Source of the DNA: Vandiemenella viatica
Taxonomy: Eukaryota > Arthropoda > Insecta > Orthoptera > Morabidae
Direction: 5' to 3'
Assembly (NCBI GenBank): GCA_031002005.1
Contig: CM061920.1
Location: 53,856,610-53,920,609, forward strand
Length of the DNA stretch: 64,000 bases
Position 1 is the stretch's first letter. Every line of letters starts with the position of its first letter. A model generated the notes under the pieces. That model was not told the origin of the DNA, did not search any database, and saw nothing but the letters and a program-made list of their open reading frames with translations. Both the position numbers and the translations under genes were made by a program. Shown here piece after piece: positions 55,545 to 64,000 of the stretch.

Positions 55545-55815
55545 TAGATCTCGTGAGCCGCCTGTGACGTAATTATAGTCAGAATTTGGCATCACTGCTG
55601 TGTTCTTCACTCAAAATCTACTAACACCATTCTGGTGCAGGTTGCCATTCAACGCATATTACGGAATTAGCGGGAATAGACTTGTCGAGCCTCCTGTTAC
55701 GTCATTACAGTCAGGATTTGGTATGGCAGCCACCTTATTAACTCAAAATCCACTACACATCGCGCAATATTAGTCGTAATTCTGGTCCAGGTTGCATTTC
55801 AGCCTAACCACATCC
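55545..55815. repeat. Diverged tandem duplication, period about 134 bp, related to family E
   Basis: GAGCCGCCTGTGACGTAATT (55555) and GAGCCTCCTGTTACGTCATT (55689) begin similar units, each continuing ACAGTCAG/ATAGTCAG, TTTGG and CTCAAAATC.ACTA. The end CTGGTCCAGGTTGCATTTCA with GCCTAACCACATC matches a block of family E (about 38665-38695). Confidence 0.6.
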
Positions 55816-57764
55816 TCCGCTAATACAGCTTGGCAATCAACATGTGTAACCGCATGAGGACGAGCACATTCGCGGTAATGATGGCTGCTACACATCGGCT
55901 AATACCACACGTAACCCGGCGATTTACATTGTATTACTTCTGTCCTACCTGTTTTATCGGCTTCGCGAACACTGTTTCTTGAATAGAAACGCCTAAGGAA
56001 TGCGTTAATCACATTTTCATCCCGAAAGAACAGTTTATCTTTTTACTGGCCGTACTTTGCACAGCGGCCTTATGGTTACATAATAGTAAGGAATCAGGAG
56101 CAGCTTCTCCTTAGTTTGAGTTGTGAGTGAGCTATTCCATTTAGCATATTGCGAGTCAGAAAAACTGAAGCAGAAGAAATCATTTTGATAACGCTAGCAT
56201 TTTCTGAGCCCATCCCATCGGTTGAGTTGGTTACCGCTCCGTGATGGTGTCCGGCGCTGACAAGGAATTAGTTCGCTTGAGTTTGTAGTGGGTGCCTTGG
56301 TGGGCAAACTACGTTATAATTATCTTTCATACCTTTATGATTAATAAAGGGAATTTTAATTTTAATTTTTATGAAGGAGTGAAAATTTATTAATTTTGCA
56401 AGAATCTCGATGTTTGTTGGAATATAGTAAAATTGTCACAATATGAAATTTATTTTCTTATCATTAGCGATTACAAGTCTGAGCGAATTTACCGTTAACA
56501 TTAACACAAATTGGCAAAATCATAAAAGCAACGCTCAGAGGTACAATTAGCCGTCATGAGCAAGTAAACAATTGTATATTTACTTTTAAATCCATCTCAG
56601 AATTAAAATGCAAGAAATAATGACAATTGGAAACAATGAAAAATACAATTTATGACGACCTCTGACAAAGGTATCATAATACTGTGACTTTACAGTTAAA
56701 ATAAAATCATGGGCGCCACGAATGAACAATATATCCTTCGAAAATAACTAGTTCTGGCAAATTATACCGCTAGCTCAGGGGAGTTTTCAATTACAAAGTT
56801 AGAACATGGATCTATCCTCTCAAAGTCGCTTAAGGGTTCAGTTTCATGGGATGCACAATCAGATGGCTTGGTCGTAATAAGTTACCATTGTAGTTCTGCG
56901 TCTGATGTCTGCGGTGTTCGGAGATGACCCACGGTATGTGAGATTATCTCACACGGCGGCTACAGACACGTCCTGTCTGTTAATGCGCATCATCGCATTA
57001 CTGGCGGTGTCGCCGTGATAAGCCTGCTCCAGCAAGCCGGCAGCCAGAGGTCGTACAGCGGCAGTTGGCGAGAGAAGCCAATTTTCCGAGTTCACCTCAG
57101 ACTAGACTCGTATAGAATCGAATGTAGAATGTCCAGCTCCTAGCTCTTCGGTACACGAGGAAAACTTCTGGCTCCACCCCCTTGCAGTCTCGAAGATCAC
57201 ATTCAACAGAAAATTCCCAGGATTTAAGTTATATGCTCATTTGGATTGGATCTTCAGGTTGGCACCTAATGTCACGTGATATCCCCGATATCTTATTTGC
57301 CCCGCGTATATCACAGAGGTCGGACATATTCGGCTAAGTTCGCCGGGGTGAGAGCGTGTTCGGGTGGCGGGTTTTTCGCATCGGGGCAGTGGCCTGTTGT
57401 GGGCTCCCCATCCCACGGTGAAAGCTGGCAGAACCCCTTATCCCCGACTTCCTGCCTCCGTGGCTCGGGAAGACCACGATTAGCTTCAAGACTACATAGC
57501 TCAATAATTCTTTAATATTCGCTTTAACAAGGTACACTGAATGTTAACCATTGCATTATAGTCCTCACTTGGAATCTTGCGTACTTTATATAATTACAAC
57601 AAAAATTTATTTAGATGGTCGCCCAAGATTTATGTAAATTACTCTTATATTGTTATTTATATAATAAAAATGCACATTGGAACGTGGCGACAGCGCGTCA
57701 CGTTAGAAGTTCTGGTGGTTGAAGTAATTTTTATCATTACGATTTGGCTGGCAGGGTAGGAGAG
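55816..57764. other. No recognised genes
   Basis: AT-rich on the left; a GC-richer segment (57300-57480) has a 79-codon frame without motifs. No repeat match seen. Confidence 0.35.
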
Positions 57765-58120
57765 GTTGTGGTGGACCATTCCTGATCACCAGGTTGTGCG
57801 CCAGAGTCCTGGGTTCAATCTCTACGCAGCGTGTATGGAGTGAGTGCACACAGTACTGTTGAAGGCGATTCGCATCGAATCTCGGCGGTTTGTGTGTCTT
57901 TCGGAAGAGTAGGCATGAATAGGCCGGCACCAGGTTTCACCCTCTCCATTCCTTTGTTTCTCGTTTCATACAACACAAACAACACTGACCACACACACTG
58001 TCACAGTCATGCACACATACTGCGGAAGGCAATGAGAAACCATCACACTTCACCTTTCAAAGGGAGTTCCCGGGAAAGGGGGAGGTACAACCACTTAGGA
58101 CCGAAATCGGGCATGACATC
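57765..58120 (+). mobile_element. Interspersed repeat, family H, long copy (probable SINE)
   Basis: A head-like block CCAGGTTGTGCGCCAGAGTC with B-box-like GGGTTCAATCTC (57810-57821), then CTTTCGGAAGAGTAGGC, CCGGCACCAGGTTTCACCC, a CACACACACTGTCACAGTCATG segment and an end with AACCACTTAGGACCG. The truncated copy at 3115 matches the middle part. Confidence 0.55.
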
Positions 58121-58399
58121 ACAAGAAGAAGAATTTTCATTCTTCCACTAACATTCTTTTTTTATTTTTTAAACATTAGTAGAAGGTTTAGTTTCGGTGA
58201 AGTGCTATCGAAAACGAATCACAATAGCCAAGTAAACTACATTCAGTATCTCGAAGATTCTGGTCGGTTTTAAGTCACTAAGACTTTGGCCATTTGAGAA
58301 AGATTACATTCAGCTGACATGTTTTGGTTGCGAATTAGTCGTAAATAGCGCTTAGTCTTCTGTCATTTTGATTGATGTAGACGATACGAAGTGATCTGG
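58121..58399. other. No recognised feature
   Basis: AT-rich, nothing seen. Confidence 0.35.
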
Positions 58400-59827
58400 T
58401 ATCTAGTTTGATGCGATCTTAATCTTAAAATGACTTCCAAACAGAGCCTGGGTAGCGGGAGCGTGCCGGGCACTGTACCACGATGTGTTGCATCGTCCCT
58501 GTGAAACAGAAGGCGGGCAGTACTAGCGGTCCAGTCGCCTGCAGCGATCAGGTTGAGAGTGCACACAGATATCGCGCCATCACGTTGAGGTGGCAAATGT
58601 CGAAGCAGAGAAATTATTTAATTTGGAGAGCGAAAAAATGTTTATTTGATTCACGCCACCTGGACTACGAAAATAACAAGAAAATTTAAACTTGGATTGA
58701 AATTGTAGGGAAATTCAAAGAAACCTACAATTGCTGTTTGCATAACTATTTATTTATTTAAAATTATTTTATTTCTTTTATGATTTGAATTACATAACCA
58801 TTATTTATTTGTTAAATTTATTTAGTTGCAACTTATTATTATTTATTTGTACTTTTGACATATAACATATAATTGTGTTTTTTTAAGTAAGCAGGAAACT
58901 AGTAAACACGTATGTTTACGATACGTTTAAATATCAATTAAAATAATTAAAGTAAGCGACGAATTGATCTCTCACTTGAACTCTATCTCTGGTTTGTCGG
59001 CCTTATATTTGAGGATGCCGATCTGGACAGCCTGCAACATTATTACTGTACATCGAAAATAACTGGGCAAGCAACATACTGCTTTCACAATATGTACTGC
59101 AGTTTCAATTTCCGTCTCCATAGCTAAAAAACACGCCACTTCTGGGCTAATATGCCAAAATCATTTTCAACGTCGCGTCACGCTCTGATAAAGCAGTTTA
59201 TTAATATTTTCTTTGATCGTCTGTCGGAAAGGGGCATACTAAATAAGTCTGCAGTGCGAAACCTTCGTCGCCTACGAATACATGAGGGACGGGGGTATCC
59301 ATATCGGGCTATGGTTCCACAGTCAACAAATTCAGAATAAAAGGAGGAATTCTGAAAGATGCTACTGTCGCCGTTCCGGCCGTAACTGTCAATGTCAACT
59401 GCAAGGAACTTGTAATCTAGATCAACAACTGCCAGTAGAACTACGGAAAAAAAAGTAACAATAATAGTTTGATCCATTGCTGTTAGGACATTTTATTTTC
59501 ACATGTTTTCGGTCCACACTTCCAATGCGATTTGGAAATTGCCAAACCACTCTGAACCCCTCCTATGAGCATCATCGGATGGAACAGGTAAATATGTAGG
59601 ATGTAAAAGTTCCAGTTACTTCTTTTACTATGCTGGAGAAAGTCGTATTACTGACCCGAAAGGAAAAAGCGAGTCACGTGTGGACAAATACCTGGTCGTT
59701 TCCCGTGACGCTTGTACTCCACACTGGATCGCCTTGTACAGCCAGCGCTGTGTTTGACATCGTCAGAACGCGGCGGGCATCCCTTGTCTAGCACGCGCAA
59801 GCTGCACGCGCCCTATATGACCGGGCC
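58400..59827 (-). mobile_element. PIF/Harbinger element, right terminus preserved
   Basis: The terminus read on the minus strand starts GGCCCGGTCATATAGGGCG (end at 59827), close to the terminus of the 36.6-kb element (GGCTCGGTCACAAGGGGC), and is followed outside by TTA, a typical 3-bp target. It encloses the transposase below. The left end is not certain; a segment at 58480-58600 resembles subterminal sequence of the 47.8-kb remnant, so the left boundary is placed near there. Confidence 0.6.
58960..59460 (-). pseudogene. PIF/Harbinger (HARBI1-like) transposase, DDE domain
   Basis: A DDE endonuclease domain in three frames. Frame 1: FSVVLLAVVDLDYKFLAVDI then YGRNGDSSIFQNS (first catalytic D in VVD, about 59421). 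Frame 2: DTPVPHVFVGDEGFALQTYL with VCPFP (second D, 59267-59269). Frame 3: RDVENDFGILAQKWRVF (catalytic E, 59166-59168), then TEIETAVHIVKAVCCLPSYF. All three acidic residues survive, but two frameshifts and tandem stops (TAATAA near 59210) separate them. Order and spacing match DDE_Tnp_4 Harbinger transposases. The N-terminal part is not recognised upstream. Confidence 0.9.
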
Positions 59828-60075
59828 TTAAAATAGTTGCCTGTAACCACACGAAAGTAAACGCGACGAATAAAACTACTTGAATACTAATAAAAAATAA
59901 AGTTTAGATAGCCTTAACTTTAAGCATTCTTTCCTTTCATTTAGGATATTCAATTTTTAAACGCCATAGATAGCCGTAAAAACAACAGAGATTTTCTTTA
60001 ACCACGATCTCTGGCAGTAGGCCTACAACTACATTGTCTCTGGTCATCAGCATTAGTCTTCTGTTTGAATAAAAT
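59828..60075. other. No recognised feature
   Basis: AT-rich spacer. Confidence 0.35.
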
Positions 60076-60501
60076 CTTTTTTTTTTTGCTGTCCTCAGTT
60101 TTTCGACTGGCTTGATCCAATTTTCCATCCTTTCCTATCTTGTTCTAACATCTTCATCTCTACATATCCCTTGCAACACACGTCATCAATTATCTGCTTC
60201 ATATATTCTAATCTTTGTCTTCCTCTACAATTCTTACCTTCGACTGTTCCCTCCACCAGCAAATTAACCAATCCAGCATGTCACAAAATATGACCTACCA
60301 GCCTGTCTTTTCTTTCTGTAAGCTTCTTCGACAAACTTCTTTTCTCACCCACATTTCCAAAACTCGTTCATTTCTTACTTTGTCCGTCCACTTAATTTTC
60401 AGCATTCTTCTGTAGCGCCACATTTCAAATGCTTCAAATTTTCCTTCTTTCCGGTATTCCTAAAGTCCATGTTTCCCAACCATAATGTGCTGTGCTCCAC
60501 A
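60076..60501 (-). mobile_element. RTE-type LINE 3' end
   Basis: T run (60076-60087) is the A tail. The minus strand then encodes DQASRKTEDS-type 3' end, EGKNCRGRQRLEYMKQIIDD-like and TERKDRLVGHIL-like blocks, and RNERVLEMW-like sequence up to GTGGAGCACAGCACATTATGG (60480-60501). Several frameshifts. Same truncation zone as the 29.2-kb copy. Confidence 0.8.
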
Positions 60502-60928
60502 GCGATTTACGGTCATATTATTCTGGATTCACTTTTGATATTTTTATAAAAGGCTGAATCTGCGGAGTTAAAGTATCTGGTGTTTCGAGCAAAAAGTATA
60601 TCCATTCACTTCGCGATTGAATCAAATGTGAGTTTCTAACATTATCCAGTTATTGTTTAGTAATGTAGTAATGAAATTTCGTAGCCAAATTAATGAAGCT
60701 TGTTACACATGAATCTTTTCGGACGAATTAAAATAGTGTACTTGCAAATAAACTTCAACCCACCCGTTTCTTTATAGGGGCGGGTGAATCTAGGTTTGCT
60801 TTAATTCCGAAAAAAAGTTGGCGCGAATTTTATGAATGTCTGTAGAAATGTTTCTCATTGCGGGAATAAAAATAGCGTACAGGTAAATCTACGCCAACTA
60901 TACCGGGCAACGCCGGGAACTCCGCTAG
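60502..60928 (+). mobile_element. Helitron 3' end
   Basis: Ends with the hairpin CCGGGCAACGCCGGG (60903-60917) followed by AACTCCG and CTAG (60925-60928), then T as the flanking base. A short GC hairpin about 10 bp before a CTRR end, inserted next to T, is the Helitron 3' signature, and ATACCGGGCAACGCCGGG is common in insect Helitrons. The 5' TC end is not identified; the start is set at the LINE boundary. No RepHel coding is seen, so it is non-autonomous or truncated. Confidence 0.75.
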
Positions 60929-60929
60929 T

Positions 60930-62564
60930 AGCTTATAAATACACTTCGTTCGTGACAGGTAATATTAAACTCTGAATGGACGACGAACGACCATTGCGAG
61001 GGGAGCCGTTTGGACTAGGACTCTGCGCTTATCGACGAAATTTAAAGGTCGATCGCAGATTATGACCGAAGTCGGCTACAAAAAATGGAGACGGCAAGAG
61101 GGACGGGTAGAGGCGAACCAAAAAAAACCCCGACACTCACAGGCGGAGCGGGCACGATATGGCGCTCCACATACACTGCCAATATTTTAAGGTTGAAACA
61201 CACATATTGCGGCAACACATCGCGCAGTCTGTGATCTATTTTTGCTGTTCGTTGTGGACTATAAGATCTGTATTTTATATTTCCGTCCCAGGATTTTGTA
61301 ATTTTAAACAATATTCTTAAAAGGATCAAAGAATTAAAAGGAGTTTTCGTTAGGTTGAAGACTCATTGCATGACCCTTTAGCTTTGAATCGTTTTAAAGT
61401 TAAGTGTTAACGACAAAGTGTATAGTCTGCGAGATGTTCTTGATAATGTTTACAAACAATTAGATTCCTTTGAAACGAGAGTACAGTACAGAAATTATTA
61501 TCAGAACAAACATATTATCTTATACTGACTGCGAAAAAAGCTATGTCCTTTAAACATGTGAGTTGTATAACGGAAATCTGTTTTGTTAATCGTATGCCAT
61601 TAGTAGATTCTTGACTAAAAAACATTTGTGTAACTGTTGGTGCAGAATGAACGTGTGACCAATTTCGTCTGGTTGCAAGACTGGAGTGAGGTCAGTCTGT
61701 GGTTTGAACCCCGGCCGGGCCTAGAGTGACTTTCATACTCAACTGTCCTGTGAGCATTGTCATGATTAATCAGAACAAACCCAGCAGGAACGTATAGTGG
61801 ATTACTCAATATTGCAACGCCTAATGCCATAATATGACATCTGTAAACAACACGGGGAACATGCACTGTAAAATGTGTTTCTTAATCAGATTACAGAAGC
61901 ATTTATCGGTCTAAGCTCCACTGCGGAATCTAAGCACCAACACAATATGCACCATTCATCCTTCACATCTCCCTTTGTCAAAGATTTTCGACCATCTCTT
62001 GTGTACACTATATCCCTACACATATACCTTGTATACTAGTTGTTAAATGACAGGAACATCATGGGAAAGTATATTCCGGAAAGAATACAGGCAGGAAATA
62101 GGTGTGATTTTGCGTTGAAAAAATGTTAAAGTGAAAATCATTGTTATGAACATCAAACTTAGAACATACATAAAATAGTATTGCGTAGTGCTGAACTATG
62201 GACATTACCTAAAAGAATAGAGAATAGCCTAAGTTCCTGGCATTTAAAATGGAATTGTGAGACAAATTTTAAAGAGAGAGATGAGCGGAGAAAAAGAAAA
62301 AAAATGAAAAAATGAATAGTGAAGGAATAATCTGAAGTAAGTTAAACCAAATGCTTATGTGTAATAAACTTCTTTGAGTAGAGGGTGGCGCAATGTCTGA
62401 TTGACGCGGAAGATAGGATCGCTGGCGAGCAAAGCGAGAGATTGTTGTGTTGCCGACAAGCTGGAACTGCATGAAGTGAAGCTTTGAAAAAGTTTATTAA
62501 TATAATATTACATGTGAGATTGTCAATGTGGAACGTATATAACCATCAACGTATTATTGTACAA
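60930..62564. other. No recognised genes
   Basis: A B-box-like GGTTTGAACCCCGG (61700-61713) hints at a SINE scrap related to family B. Frames up to 89 codons have no motifs. Confidence 0.35.
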
Positions 62565-62880
62565 TCGGTAACTAATATGATAAAGGAGCTGGAGTGGGAT
62601 TCATTGGAGAATAGAAGGAGGGTGAAGAGAGTCATGGGCCTATATCGGTGATGAAGCGTGGAAAGATATTAGTAGGAAAATTAAGAGAGGTGCTTGAAAG
62701 GGTAAAGATGACCATGACCACAAGCTGGCACTTGATTTGAGGGATAGGATAAGGGTGCGGGAAAATTTTCTTTTATAGGAAAGGGAGTGAGGGACTGGAA
62801 TAAATTGCCAAGAGAAGTGATGAATAATTTACCTAAAACACAGAAAGAATTAAAAGTTAAAACTGGTTGAGGGCAAAAGT
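62565..62880 (+). mobile_element. CR1/L2-like LINE, C-terminal copy
   Basis: Decayed TNMIKELEWDSLENRRRVKR with VMGLY, YIGDEAWKDI (second frame), HKLAL, GAGKFSFIGKGVRDWNKLPR and EVMNNLPKTQKELKV. It preserves the unbroken GDEAWKDI site that proves the precise hAT insertion at 19.5 kb in the sister copy. Confidence 0.75.
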
Positions 62881-63683
62881 GGACTGGAGGAGGAAGGGAG
62901 AAGGATGGGTGCGTAGGAAGATTGCCACAAGAGCGTGCGCCCCCATCGCAATTTTATCAATTATTATTATTATGCTAGCGAACAGAGTATCTACTCTGAA
63001 TGTGGAAAAACAGAAGTTGAGCTTTTTTTCTTGTAAAAGTTATAGCAAATGCTGTGGTATAAAAGGGAAGCAGTTTATTTCGTATGTATACGAAGGAAAG
63101 TATTATTTGATATCTTTTAGACCAAAAGTATTGAGTTAAAAATTATTAAACTCAAATCATACAAACGTTTGCTGATAAAAACTTTTTTAAGTCTTCATTT
63201 TAAATCGCCAAATACTGAGTGTTATACGATTGGGCAGAGTACCAAATTATCCACTTATAACGGCCGTAAACTGTCTATGCGGGAGTCTTAACAAGGAACT
63301 TAAGCACCATCATTTGCACCAACCGCCTGAATAGTGGCGATAATAAAGGCACGAAGCTAAAGGTGATGTGGTCATATAATGAGGTGTGCTTTGGATCTCA
63401 TCAAAGAAGTGATAGAAAGATGTTTCGAAAGGAAAAGACAATAGTCAGGTGACTTGATGCAATCGAGAAAGTCTTAAGAACGATTGACTTTTCAGCGGTG
63501 CAGGAATGGAGAGAGAGAGCTCGTTGGAGAAAGTGGATCGGCTATGGTCCCTGATGACACTGCAGTAATGTATAGATTGTAACTTTCCATATATGTCTAT
63601 TAATTAAATAAACTCGTAGTGTTTAATAACGAATCACGCACGTAAGTCCACACTCAGTGAAATGTGTGGTCCGCTTAAATATA
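62881..63683. other. No recognised feature
   Basis: A 90-codon frame (62867-63139, +) overlaps the LINE end and has no motif of its own. Confidence 0.35.
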
Positions 63684-64000
63684 CAGGGTGATTCAAAATA
63701 ACGTGGACAAAATGACGTGGTAGATCAGTCTTACAATAAGAATAAAAAATCGCATAGGAACAGAGGGTCGCAACTGCGATCCGGAGCCGCTACAGGGCGT
63801 CTAAAATAATACTGACATAAAGAGAAGAAACAAAACCATTGCAGATCACTTTATTGATAATTACTCACTCACATGCGAATAATGCAAGCCAAATATTGAG
63901 CCTACAGCATATGCTCAAAGTTTTTGCCAGATGCATCGAGACAAGCCCGGCATCTCCGTTGCATGGAACGGCGCACCTTCTCAAAGATACCATTTGTACA
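63684..64000 (-). mobile_element. Tc1/mariner-like element, truncated by window edge
   Basis: The terminus CAGGGTGATTCAAAATAACG lies next to TA (63682-63683). The enclosed reading frame on the minus strand continues past the edge of the window. The opposite terminus is outside. Confidence 0.7.
63902..64000 (-). CDS. Tc1/mariner-like transposase, C-terminal 32 residues (partial)
   Basis: The open frame from the window edge reads CTNGIFEKVRRSMQRRCRAC and LDASGKNFEHML, then stop (TAG at 63902-63904). The VRRSMxRRCxACxxAxGxxFEHLL ending is typical of a class of insect Tc1/mariner-like transposases. Since the visible part is intact, the element beyond the edge might be complete, but that cannot be seen here. 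Confidence 0.65.
   Translation of the reverse strand, partial: CTNGIFEKVRRSMQRRCRACLDASGKNFEHML

Noticed and set aside
56215..56290. Possible tRNA-like A box (GGTTGAGTTGGTTACC)
   Set aside because: No B box at the proper distance and no second copy in the window.
1..64000. CRISPR array, bacterial operons or prophage
   Set aside because: No regularly spaced identical repeats with unique spacers, no ribosome-binding-site spaced genes, and only eukaryotic transposon families are present.

Overview
This window looks like intergenic or intronic DNA from a large, repeat-rich animal genome, most likely an insect. The evidence is AT-rich sequence with no bacterial-style gene packing, no recognisable host gene, and a dense layering of degraded eukaryotic transposons: mariner, PIF/Harbinger, hAT and Helitron DNA elements, several non-LTR (LINE) families, and at least three tRNA-derived SINE families. 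The repeat mix would suit a hemimetabolous insect such as a cockroach, termite or stick insect. That is an inference from the repeats; nothing here identifies a species.

Layout. 0-10 kb: a foldback element, SINEs of families A, B and C, a (TA)n microsatellite, a LINE scrap and a G-rich repeat (family D). 10-18 kb: a complete SINE-A, then a long repeat (family E) carrying a D element that itself carries a hAT-like element, a GC-rich island with a pentanucleotide microsatellite, and two copies of family F. 18-25 kb: an RTE-type LINE 3' end with a hairpin insertion, a second LINE split by a 1.5-kb hAT element with a clear 8-bp target duplication, a SINE pair and two more LINE fragments. 25-36 kb: a nearly full-length mariner (26522-27866), repeat G with an RTE LINE inside it, more LINE and SINE copies, and a PIF/Harbinger remnant. 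36-50 kb: a PIF/Harbinger element, a second E copy, a 16-unit decamer array made of heat-shock-element-like pentamers (39781-39940), two mariner-group elements, a head-to-head SINE pair, another PIF/Harbinger-like remnant and an inverted-repeat element with a Penelope/hammerhead-like motif. 50-64 kb: LINE fragments, the second G copy, a PIF/Harbinger transposase pseudogene with all three catalytic positions recognisable (58960-59460), a Helitron 3' end and, at the right edge, the end of another Tc1/mariner-like element that runs out of the window.

The genes that can be identified all belong to transposons, and all that are fully visible are broken by stops, frameshifts or truncation. They do not form a pathway. 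What ties them together is insertion history: LINE machinery mobilising SINEs (two SINEs have perfect 12-20 bp target duplications), DNA transposons landing inside older LINEs and repeats, and later decay. I found no convincing host exon, functional tRNA, rRNA, CRISPR array or operon. Two GC-rich islands (about 4.7-5.2 kb and 13.8-14.3 kb) are the best places to look for a host promoter or exon.
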